The position numbers were made by a program, and so were the translations under genes. Shown here piece by piece: positions 54,452-63,064 of a stretch of 64,000 nucleotides of DNA; positions within the stretch are counted from its first letter, which is position 1, and the number at the start of each line of letters is the position of its first letter. The DNA is from Streptomyces huasconensis. Its GTDB lineage: Bacteria; Actinomycetota; Actinomycetes; Streptomycetales; Streptomycetaceae. The DNA is taken from NCBI GenBank assembly GCA_004010275.1, contig RBWT01000009.1, forward strand, positions 1 to 64,000, written 5' to 3'. The notes beneath the pieces are model-generated. The model made no database searches. It worked only from the letters and a program-made list of their open reading frames with translations, and was not told the origin of the DNA.

Positions 54452-55931
54452 TCACGTCACCGGGTCCACCACCCAGTCCGGGTGCCCCGGCATCGGCGGC
54501 GTCTTCGCCCCGTACAGCCAGGGCCGCAGGAACCCCTCCAGGTCCTCGCCCGCGACCTGGGACGCCAGGTCGATGAAGTCCCGCGTGCTCGCCGTGCGCC
54601 CCTTGAAGCCGCTCACCCAGGCCCGCTCGATCTTCTGGAACGTCGCGTCGCCGACCCGCTCGCGCAGCGCGTACAGCACGAGCGCGGAGCCGTCGTAGCG
54701 CATGCGCTTGAAGAGGTTCGGCTCGGTCGGCTCGGCGGGGGCGCCGAAGTCCTTGCGCCACTGGTCATGGGCGGCGTACGCGGTCTTCATCGCGGCCTCG
54801 AGGCGGTCGCCGCCGTGGGCCTCGGAGTAGAGGCGTTCGTAGAAGCGGGCGTGCCCCTCGCTCACCCACAGGTCGGACCAGCTCTCCAGCGCCACGCTGT
54901 TCCCGAACCACTGGTGGGTCAGCTCGTGCACCAGATTCCGCTCGGCGTCGACCTTCGTGCCGAGCAGGTCCGCCTTGGGGACGAGGGAGAGCGTCTGGGT
55001 CTCCAGGGCCACGCCGAGGTCGGTGTCGCCGACCAGGACGCCGTAGCGGTGGAAGGGGTAGGGGCCGAGCCGCTCCTCCAGCCACGCCAGGTGGTCGGGG
55101 GTGAGCCTGCGGTACTCCGCGGTCGGCTCGACCAGCGCGTCCGGGACGACGTCCCGCAGCGGGAGCCCGCCGGGGCCCTCGCTCTCGACGAGCCGGAACT
55201 TCCCGACGGCCAGCTGCACCAGCTGCGTGGAGAGCGGCTGCTCGGAGTCGTACGTCCAGCGCACCCGGCCGCCGGGGACCTCCACGCGCGAGACCAGCTT
55301 GCCGTTGGCCACGGCGGTGCGGTCGGCCGGTGTGCTGATGCGGAAGGTGACCGGCGCGCGCCGGCTGGGGTGGTCGGTCGGAGGGGAAGATCATGCGGGC
55401 GCCGTTCGGCTGGGGGTAGACCACCGTGCCGTCCGGTGTCGGTATCCAGCCGTAGTCCTCGATCGCGTCGTCCCGGTGCCGTGTCTGGGCCGGGTCGGCG
55501 GTGTACGTGACCTTGACCGTGAACGAACTGCCCTTGCGGATCGGCGACTTGGGGGTCACGGTCAGCTCGTCGCCCTCGCGGGACGCGCCCGCCCTGGCGC
55601 CGTCGACCGTCACGGCGTGCAGGGTGTTGCCCGCGAAGTCCAGGTTGAAGCGGGAGAGGGCCTGGGTGGACGTGGCCCTGATGGTCGTCGCCGCCTCGAA
55701 GGGCGTCTTCGGCGCCTGCCAGTCGAAGTCCAGGTAGTAGCGGTCCACCCGGTACCCGCCGTTCCCGTCCAGCGGGAACAGGGGGTCGCCGAGGCCGGCG
55801 CGCCCGGCGACGGCTTGCCGTCCGTGGCGGGGGCGGCCTGGCGAGGGCGGCGCGGCGAGGGCGGCCGCCACGGTGATCGCGGCCGCGAGGGCGAGCCGTG
55901 CTCCGCGGCGGGTCGTCCGGTTCGTGCTCAT
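54452..55931 (-). CDS. secreted M1-family metallopeptidase (frameshifted)
   Basis: About 493 codons. Signal peptide (ARLALAAAITVAAALAAP), N-terminal beta-saddle domain, and gluzincin zinc site HELTHQ with the third ligand exactly 18 residues after the second His (VSEGHARF), where M1 enzymes usually read NEG. The exopeptidase loop usually written GAMEN reads VALET here. Frameshifts near 55378 and in the pro-region near 55800-55850 split the reading. It is probably an extracellular aminopeptidase; substrate unknown. ATG at 55931. Confidence 0.87.
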
Positions 55932-55961
55932 TGGGAACCTCTCGGTCGGATGCTGCGCGGA

Positions 55962-55990
55962 CGTGCGTCGTGTCTCGTTCTAGACGCACG
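55962..55990 (-). promoter_or_regulatory. inverted repeat upstream of M1 peptidase
   Basis: CGTGCGTC-N13-GACGCACG, perfect 8-bp arms (55962-55969/55983-55990), 31 bp before the M1 start codon. It could be an operator or a leader hairpin. Confidence 0.4.
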
Positions 55991-56105
55991 GCGGTCCGGC
56001 CGAGTTGTGGCGTGACCAAGCTCTCGTCTCCCCACAGGTTTTCTGCTGGCATGGTGGAGGGGTTCCATGGGGGGACACCACTGCCAGAAGAATCAGTGAG
56101 AAGAC

Positions 56106-56252
56106 ATGACCGCGTTCTCTGCCACCGCCGTTCGCGTCCAGGCCCGTACCGGCGGCCCGAAAGAAGACGGACCGAATCTCCTGGAGCACCTCGCGGGCTG
56201 GACGCTCGTCGTGGTCCTCGCGATGCTCGTCACGCAGACCGGTCTGCTGTGA
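56106..56252 (+). CDS. 48-residue membrane peptide
   Basis: Short gene: ATG 56106, TGA 56250-56252. The product begins MTAFSATAVRVQARTGGPKE and ends in a hydrophobic segment (about residues 30-48, AGWTLVVVLAMLVTQTGLL), so it is probably a single-span membrane peptide with a basic/acidic cytoplasmic head. A GAGAAG Shine-Dalgarno-like sequence precedes the ATG by 5 bases. Third-position GC bias supports real coding. No function can be assigned. Confidence 0.55.
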   Translation: MTAFSATAVRVQARTGGPKEDGPNLLEHLAGWTLVVVLAMLVTQTGLL

Positions 56253-56268
56253 CCCCGCCCGCGCGTAG

Positions 56269-57144
56269 TCACCGGTCGTCCCCCGCGCCGGCCCGCCAGT
56301 GCCGGTGCGGGACGCCCACCAGGCCGTACAGCCACCGCACCGGTGACCGCCCGTGCAGCAGGGTGAGCCCCGCCACGATCGCGAACAGCGGCAGCCCCAG
56401 CCACCCGCCGAGCAGGCGCACCAGCCCGCTGGCGAGAAGCGCGCCCACGAACGGCAGCCCGTACACCCCGGCGGCCGCGATGACGACGGCGAGGACCCGC
56501 GGCACCTTGCGGTCCTCGTCGGCCCCCGGCAGCGACCAGCCCTCCATGAGCCAGCCGACCGCGGTCGCCAGCATGGTGCCGATCACCGCGGCCCCGAAGA
56601 GCAGCAGCGCCAGGAACGTCCCGGACGTCAGGAAGTCCAGTACGTGATTGACGACGCCGTCCCTCGGCCAGTCGGCGAAGTCGTCGGCGCCGGGGGACAG
56701 GAACCGCTGGTATCCGCGGCCGTCCCACCCGTGGACGAGCGTCCCGAACACCAGGAAGTACCCGCCCACGCACTGGAGGTAGGCCCAGTAGCCCGCCCCC
56801 GCGAGCACCAGCGCCTGCGCCACGAGGAACCCGAGGACCGCGGCCACCGGAACCCCGCCCGCGTAGCAGAGGACGAACCCGGCCCACACGTCCTCGTGGC
56901 CCTCCGCGACGTGCATGGTCGCCCAGGCGGGGTTCTGCCACAGCAGGAAGAGCCCCGTCGGCACCATCAGGACGGCGGCGAACAGCGCCGTGAGCGCCAG
57001 ATAGGGGTTCGCGGCGCGGCTGCGGGTGCGCGGCCCCTCACCCGCGTTGATCCGCTCCCACACCTGCAACTGGCGCCCGGCGGAGAGCGCGGACGTCGCG
57101 CCGGCCGCGTACGCCCAGAAGAGGGCGGCCTGCATCTGGATCAT
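56269..57144 (-). CDS. multi-pass membrane protein of unknown function
   Basis: 291 aa with about eight hydrophobic segments (ALFWAYAAGATSALSAG, NPYLALTALFAAVLMVPTG, FLTSGTFLALLLFGAAVIG, LAVVIAAAGVYGLPFVGALL). I see no transport or enzymatic signature. The ATG is at 57144. It ends 17 bp after the small peptide gene on the other strand, and starts 25 bp from the stop of the DUF6114 gene in the same direction, so it may belong to that operon. The reading frame is intact. Confidence 0.75.
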   Translation of the reverse strand: MIQMQAALFWAYAAGATSALSAGRQLQVWERINAGEGPRTRSRAANPYLALTALFAAVLMVPTGLFLLWQNPAWATMHVAEGHEDVWAGFVLCYAGGVPVAAVLGFLVAQALVLAGAGYWAYLQCVGGYFLVFGTLVHGWDGRGYQRFLSPGADDFADWPRDGVVNHVLDFLTSGTFLALLLFGAAVIGTMLATAVGWLMEGWSLPGADEDRKVPRVLAVVIAAAGVYGLPFVGALLASGLVRLLGGWLGLPLFAIVAGLTLLHGRSPVRWLYGLVGVPHRHWRAGAGDDR

Positions 57145-57168
57145 GCCGAACCCTTCATGCCGGGGTGA

Positions 57169-58146
57169 TCACGCCGAGGCTTTGAGGGAGAGTCCGCCCG
57201 CCACGATCGAGTCCGAGGTGACCAGGGCCTGTTCGGCGCTGACGTCCGTCATGAAGACGAACGGCGGTACGAGCGGCGGGACCGGCAGTCTGTCGGGCGT
57301 GAAGGTCAGACAGAGCAGCCCCTCGATGCACCCCTTGAACTTGGTCAGGTAGAGCGTGACCGAGCCGCTCAGGTCCAGCGTGTCGGCGCCCAGGGCGAGT
57401 TCCCCGCCTCCGTCTCGCGTCTTCAGCGCGTAGTCGGTGAGCGAGGCGGCCTTCATTCGCAGCACCATGACCTTCAGCGGGCCGTCCGCGGTCGGGATCT
57501 TGGTGACGCCCGCCACGATGAAGCCTTTCGGGGCGAAGAGCGTGGTGGTGATGGTCGGCGGGGTCCTGGCCGCCACGATCGACGGGGCGGGTGCCGCCCT
57601 GGCCGGGCTGCCGTTCACGATCCCCGCCACGATCACCACCGGCAGCAGCACGGCGAGCGTCCGCGTGCCCTGCCCGTCCCGCACCCTCGGCGGCGCGGGG
57701 TCCTCCTCGGCGTCCTCGGGCACCGGCGTCCACCCGAAGCCCATGGCGCTGCCGGCGATGCCCAGGAGCATGCCGACGAGGAATCCGCCGAGGTTGGTGG
57801 CGGCGAACGACAGCACCGAGAGGATCAGGGCGTTGACGCTCACATAGTGGTGCGTGTGCGGCAGGAACCACAGGAACAGCCCCGCCACGACCAGCGCGAT
57901 GCCGATGCCGATCGCCGCGATCCCGCCGAGCCCGAGGCTCACCAGGACCGTCAGCGGCGAGAGCGGCACCAGCAGCAGTTCGGTCACGCCGAGGATCAGC
58001 AGCAGTCCGCCCCAGAACGGCCGCGTGCGGCGCCACCTGCGCAGCACCCGCCGCTGTTGGGGCCAGGGCAGCCGTCGGTCGAGGGGGCCGCCGCCGTCCT
58101 TGCGGAAGGGTCTGACGCCGGCTCTCCCGCCGCCCGTCAGAAGCAC
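57169..58146 (-). CDS. DUF6114-type membrane protein
   Basis: 325 aa. An Arg-rich N-terminus is followed by about four transmembrane segments (residues 44-135, GGLLLILGVTELLLVPLSPL onward), a further helix (VLLPVVIVAGIVNG) and a C-terminal extracytoplasmic beta-rich domain that resembles the neighbouring DUF6230 protein (VMVLRMKAASLTDYALKT). It overlaps that gene by 10 bp. I recall DUF6114 and DUF6230 as a fixed pair in Streptomyces; function unknown. GTG start. Confidence 0.8.
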   Translation of the reverse strand: MLLTGGGRAGVRPFRKDGGGPLDRRLPWPQQRRVLRRWRRTRPFWGGLLLILGVTELLLVPLSPLTVLVSLGLGGIAAIGIGIALVVAGLFLWFLPHTHHYVSVNALILSVLSFAATNLGGFLVGMLLGIAGSAMGFGWTPVPEDAEEDPAPPRVRDGQGTRTLAVLLPVVIVAGIVNGSPARAAPAPSIVAARTPPTITTTLFAPKGFIVAGVTKIPTADGPLKVMVLRMKAASLTDYALKTRDGGGELALGADTLDLSGSVTLYLTKFKGCIEGLLCLTFTPDRLPVPPLVPPFVFMTDVSAEQALVTSDSIVAGGLSLKASA

Positions 58147-58751
58147 TGCTTGCCGCCGAGGCTGACGTCGACGCGCATGCCCTTGAGCCGGAAGTTCCCG
58201 CCCGTCGCCGACCAGGCGTGGGACTTCACGCCAGAGACCGTGATGTCCCCGGCCTGGAGCCCGAACTTGCCCCGCTCGCCCTTGACCCCGGGCACCTCGT
58301 CCAGCGTCGAGGCGTCCCGGCCGATCTCCGCGGTGCCGAAGCGGGCGTCGCCCACCAGGTCCTCGCCGTCGATGACGAGGTTGCTGGCGGTGACCTTGCC
58401 CGCGTCGCCGCCCGCGGTCAGCTTGAACACCACCTTGCCGAGCGGGGTCTTGACCTCGGCGGCCTGGCAGATGTCGGACAGGGTCGCGTCACCGATCCCG
58501 AGGAGCGCCACCGGGTGCCCCTTGCCGTCGATGTCCCGGTCCGTCTGGACGTACGAGGACAGGCCCTCGCTCGTCAGTTTCCCCGAGGAGACCTGGAAGC
58601 TGGTGCCCGAGACGGCGAAGGACGCGGCGAGCGCGCCCTCGGCCATCACGGAGGCCATCACACCGACGGCCAGCACGGCCGGCATGGCCACCACGGCCGT
58701 CTTCTTCCAGGAGGTTCTGCCCTCGCGTAACGCGTTGCGGCTAGCGCCCAC
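58137..58751 (-). CDS. DUF6230-type exported protein
   Basis: 204 aa. N-terminal hydrophobic signal or anchor (KKTAVVAMPAVLAVGVMASV) and a secreted beta-rich domain (AASFAVSGTSFQVSSGKL through MRVDVSLGGKQCF) with paired cysteines (DICQAAE and the terminal CF). The GTG at 58751 is supported by an excellent GGGAGGAAG ribosome site 8 bases upstream. Partner of the DUF6114 gene, translationally coupled. The divergent TetR gene is the likely regulator. Confidence 0.82.
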   Translation of the reverse strand: MGASRNALREGRTSWKKTAVVAMPAVLAVGVMASVMAEGALAASFAVSGTSFQVSSGKLTSEGLSSYVQTDRDIDGKGHPVALLGIGDATLSDICQAAEVKTPLGKVVFKLTAGGDAGKVTASNLVIDGEDLVGDARFGTAEIGRDASTLDEVPGVKGERGKFGLQAGDITVSGVKSHAWSATGGNFRLKGMRVDVSLGGKQCF

Positions 58752-58893
58752 TGTTCTTCCTCCCGTACGTCGTTCCGCGTCGTCAAGCGTGCGTAAGGGG
58801 AGTGCGTGAAGCGCCGTCGGGAGCCCGGTCGGCAGACGGCACCGCTCTGCCATACTGCGGACATCCCACGGCAGTTGGAGACTAGGGCCGAAA

Positions 58894-59517
58894 TTGAATA
58901 ATAGTCAACAGCGCGGTACCGACCGTTCCGCGGCTCGTCGCGCCGACCTCATCACCATCGGCCGGAAGCTGTTCGCCGACACGTCGTACGATGCCCTGTC
59001 GATGGACGACATCGCGAAACAGGCGGGCGTCGCCAAGGGGCTGATCTACTACTACTTCAAGTCCAAGCGCGGCTACTACCTCGCGATCATCGAGGACTCC
59101 GTCGCCGACTTGGTCGCGCGCGCCGGACGCCACGACGGCCTGCCGCCCGTGGAGCGCGTGCAGCGCACCATCGACGGCTATCTGCGCTACGCCGAGCAGC
59201 ACCAGGCGGCCTACCGGGCGATCATCAGCGGCGGTGTCGGCTTCGACGCCGAGGTGCACGCGATCCGCGACGGCGTCCGCGAGGCGATGATCAGGACGAT
59301 CGCCGAGGGGACGTACGGCCGCGCCGACATCCCGTGCCTCGCCCGCACCGCGCTGCTCGGCTGGCTGTGCAGCGTCGAGGGCATCACGCTCGACTGGGTC
59401 GGGCACCGCGGCCTGCCGCGCGAGCGGGTCTGCGCCCTGCTGGTGCGCACGCTCGGGGACACGCTGCGCGTCATCGAGGACTTCGAACCGTCGTTCCCGG
59501 CGCCCGCGCGGCCATGA
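58894..59517 (+). CDS. TetR-family transcriptional regulator
   Basis: 207 aa. The N-terminal helix-turn-helix MDDIAKQAGVAKGLIYYYFK (residues about 38-57) is the classic TetR DNA-binding segment; the ligand domain is all-helical. TTG start. It is divergent from the DUF6230/DUF6114 pair across 142 bp, so it likely controls them. No strong operator palindrome was seen between them. The reading frame is intact. Confidence 0.92.
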   Translation: MNNSQQRGTDRSAARRADLITIGRKLFADTSYDALSMDDIAKQAGVAKGLIYYYFKSKRGYYLAIIEDSVADLVARAGRHDGLPPVERVQRTIDGYLRYAEQHQAAYRAIISGGVGFDAEVHAIRDGVREAMIRTIAEGTYGRADIPCLARTALLGWLCSVEGITLDWVGHRGLPRERVCALLVRTLGDTLRVIEDFEPSFPAPARP

Positions 59518-59571
59518 GCGAGGGGTGGGCGCCGAGAACCGGCCCCCACCCCGAACTCCGTGCGCCGTGCG

Positions 59572-60815
<1,244 letters not shown>

Positions 60816-61174
60816 CGTGTCTCCTCGTGGGGGGAAACCAGTGAGGCGCGAGGGAGGGGGAAGTGCTGCCGTGGAGCGGCCGCGTTCATTTGGCATGAAC
60901 GCGGTAAGTGGTTCAACGGAACACTAGGAGGACTAGACCAGTACGGTCAATGGTTCGGACCAATCCGGCCGCCTCTGTCGATCTGCGGGTATCTTTCGAG
61001 TAAGCGGTCGTTAACTAGTGACTGGCTGCCGCCGATCGGGCATACTCAACGCGCCGCAGCCGCTGGTCAGCCGCTTCCGTGACCCGGGAGGAGACCCTGG
61101 CTCGGCATCGTTTCCGGCGCCGCCGCCTCACCCTGCGCGGGCGTCCGCCGTAGCCCGACAGGGAGGAGAGCGTC
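60816..61174. promoter_or_regulatory. divergent region chitinase / acyl-CoA dehydrogenase
   Basis: 359 bp without a gene. It contains the chitinase promoter (60921-60962); the rest towards the dehydrogenase shows only GTTAACTAG (61011-61019), an AT-rich patch that may belong to a promoter. Confidence 0.5.
60921..60962 (-). promoter_or_regulatory. second chitinase promoter with paired 12-bp repeats
   Basis: Reading leftward: -35 TTGACC (60950-60945), 18-bp spacer, -10 TAGTGT (60926-60921). Repeats TGGTCCGAACCA (60962-60951) and TGGTCTAGTCCT (60940-60929) are again 22 bp apart. The proximal repeat is identical to that of the first chitinase. Confidence 0.8.
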
Positions 61175-62347
61175 ATGCCCGACCACGCCCCACAGCCGGT
61201 GGACCGTCAGCTGCCGACGGATGAGGCCAGGGATCTGCTCTCGCTCGTCCGGGACATCGTCCAGCGCGAGATCGCCCCGAAGGCGGCCGCGGAGGAGGAA
61301 GCGGGGCGCTTCCCGCGGGAGGTCTTCACCCTGCTCTCCGAGGCCGGACTGCTCGGCCTCGCGTACGACTCCGAGTACGGCGGCGGCGACCAGCCCTACG
61401 AGGTCTACCTCCAGGTCCTGGAGGAACTCGCCGCCGCGCGCCTGACCGTCGGCCTCGGCGTCAGCGTCCACTCGCTCTCCTGCCACGCGCTCGCCGGGTA
61501 CGGCACCAAGGAGCAGCGGGGTGAGCACCTGCCTGCCATGCTCGGCGGCGGCCTGCTCGGCGCGTACTGCCTCTCCGAGCCCGCCTCCGGCTCGGACGCC
61601 GCGTCCCTGCGCACGAAGGCCGTGCGCGACGGCGACCACTGGGTCATCGACGGCACCAAGGCCTGGATCACGCACGGCGGCGTCGCCGACTTCTACACCG
61701 TGCTGGCCCGCACCGGCGGCGAGGGCGCCAGGGGCGTCACGGCCTTCCTGGTGCCGGGCGACGCCGAGGGGCTCACCGCGGCGGCGCCCGAGAAGAAGAT
61801 GGGCATGAAGGGCTCGCCCACCGCGCAGCTCCACTTCGACGGTGTCCGCGTCCCCGACTCCCGCCGGATCGGGGACGAGGGCCAGGGCTTCGCCATCGCG
61901 CTCTCGGCGCTCGACTCGGGGCGGCTCGGCATCGCGGCCTGTGCGATCGGCGTGGCCCAGGCGGCGCTGGACGAGGCGCTCACGTACGCCACCGAGCGGC
62001 GGCAGTTCGGCCGGCCGATCGCGGACTTCCAGGGCCTGCGCTTCATGCTCGCGGACATGGCGACGCAGATCGAGGCGGGCCGGGCGCTCTATCTGTCGGC
62101 GGCCAGACTGCGCGACGCGGGCCGGCCGTTCGCCAAGCAGGCGGCCATGGCCAAGCTGCTCTGCACGGACACCGCGATGAAGGTGACGACGGACGCCGTG
62201 CAGGTCCTCGGGGGCTACGGCTACACCGCGGACTTCCCCGTGGAGCGCTTCATGCGGGAGGCGAAGGTGCTCCAGATCGTCGAGGGCACCAATCAGATCC
62301 AGCGCATGGTCATCGCCCGTCACCTCGCGGGTCCCGAGACGCGCTGA
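61175..62347 (+). CDS. acyl-CoA dehydrogenase
   Basis: 390-aa flavoenzyme of fatty or branched-chain acyl-CoA oxidation. FAD and substrate motifs: AYCLSEPASGSDAASLRTKA, WITHGGVADFYTVLART and ERRQFGRPIADFQGLRF; the catalytic Glu is the conserved one in QIVEGTNQIQRMVIARHL. Chain-length specificity cannot be read from sequence. ATG with GGGAGGAGAG upstream. Its last 38 bases overlap the leftward repeat gene. The reading frame is intact. Confidence 0.95.
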   Translation: MPDHAPQPVDRQLPTDEARDLLSLVRDIVQREIAPKAAAEEEAGRFPREVFTLLSEAGLLGLAYDSEYGGGDQPYEVYLQVLEELAAARLTVGLGVSVHSLSCHALAGYGTKEQRGEHLPAMLGGGLLGAYCLSEPASGSDAASLRTKAVRDGDHWVIDGTKAWITHGGVADFYTVLARTGGEGARGVTAFLVPGDAEGLTAAAPEKKMGMKGSPTAQLHFDGVRVPDSRRIGDEGQGFAIALSALDSGRLGIAACAIGVAQAALDEALTYATERRQFGRPIADFQGLRFMLADMATQIEAGRALYLSAARLRDAGRPFAKQAAMAKLLCTDTAMKVTTDAVQVLGGYGYTADFPVERFMREAKVLQIVEGTNQIQRMVIARHLAGPETR

Positions 62348-62807
62348 ACTGGCTGCGGGCCACGGGCGGCGCCACCAGCCGGACCCACTCCGGGTCGTGG
62401 CGCCCGGGCAGCGTCCGGCCCCGGTCGGCCCAGTGGTGGACCAGGGCGCGGTAGATCGGCGGGTCCGGGGGCTGGGGCTGGCGCGGCTGCTGGTAGGTCT
62501 GTTGCGAGGGCTGTGAGGGCTGCCGGTAGGGCTGTGGCTGGTATGTCTGCTGCTGTTGCGCCTGACGGTCGTACGGCTGTCGCTCGTAAGCCTGTTGCTC
62601 GTACGGCTGTCGCTCATACGCCTGCTGCTCGTATGCCTGTTGCTCGTATGTCCGCTGTTGGTACGTCTGTTGTCCGTACGTCTGTTGATGCGGTTCCGCC
62701 TGTCGGGCCCGTGGGGGAACCGATTCTGCGGAGGCGGGCACCATCACCAGGGTGCGTCGCCGACGGCTGGTGGGGACGTGCGTGGGGCCCATATCCGTGG
62801 GGGTCAT
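62310..62807 (-). CDS. glutamine/tyrosine repeat protein
   Basis: 165 aa. The middle is a tandem of five-residue units of the type YEQQA/YERQP encoded by eight 15-bp repeats, flanked by Gln/Pro-rich sequence. The C-terminus is well structured (PPIYRALVHHWADRGRTLPG, then DPEWVRLVAPP). The last 13 codons overlap the dehydrogenase gene on the other strand. No Shine-Dalgarno precedes the first ATG, so the start is uncertain. I do not know a function; the C-terminal part is probably the conserved domain. Confidence 0.6.
   Translation of the reverse strand: MTPTDMGPTHVPTSRRRRTLVMVPASAESVPPRARQAEPHQQTYGQQTYQQRTYEQQAYEQQAYERQPYEQQAYERQPYDRQAQQQQTYQPQPYRQPSQPSQQTYQQPRQPQPPDPPIYRALVHHWADRGRTLPGRHDPEWVRLVAPPVARSQFSASRDPRGDGR
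62570..62689 (+). repeat. 15-bp tandem repeat, eight units
   Basis: Units such as CGTACGGCTGTCGCT and CGTATGCCTGTTGCT repeat in frame with the leftward Q/Y repeat gene. Confidence 0.85.
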
Positions 62808-62957
62808 ACCGGGCCAAACGCCCGGACGGGCGTCGAAGTCACCGCCGCGCGGATTAGGGCGTCAGTTCATGGCGCGCGGGCGCCGCAGGGGCGTGGCCCG
62901 AAGCGCGCCCGCGCGCGCCCCCGCGACTGCGCACGGCTATGGCCTCGGCCTCTTAAC

Positions 62958-62970
62958 TGACGTACCGTCA
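62958..62970 (+). promoter_or_regulatory. TGACG-TAC-CGTCA inverted repeat
   Basis: Perfect 5-bp arms around TAC in a locally AT-richer stretch (TTAACTGACGTACCGTCAAC), 95 bp before the last gene. The shape resembles TetR-family operators that control fatty-acid genes in actinobacteria. Confidence 0.45.
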
Positions 62971-63064
62971 ACTCCGCGCCGCCGCATGGCCGGACATCCG
63001 GCCCCTCGGTGCATCGCACCGTCCCGCACTGTCCCGCGCTGTTCCGCGCCCAGGGAGGTCTGCC

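Noticed and set aside
62570..62689. CRISPR-like array
   Set aside because: The 15-bp units are contiguous with no spacers and are in frame with a Gln/Tyr-rich protein; it is a coding tandem repeat.
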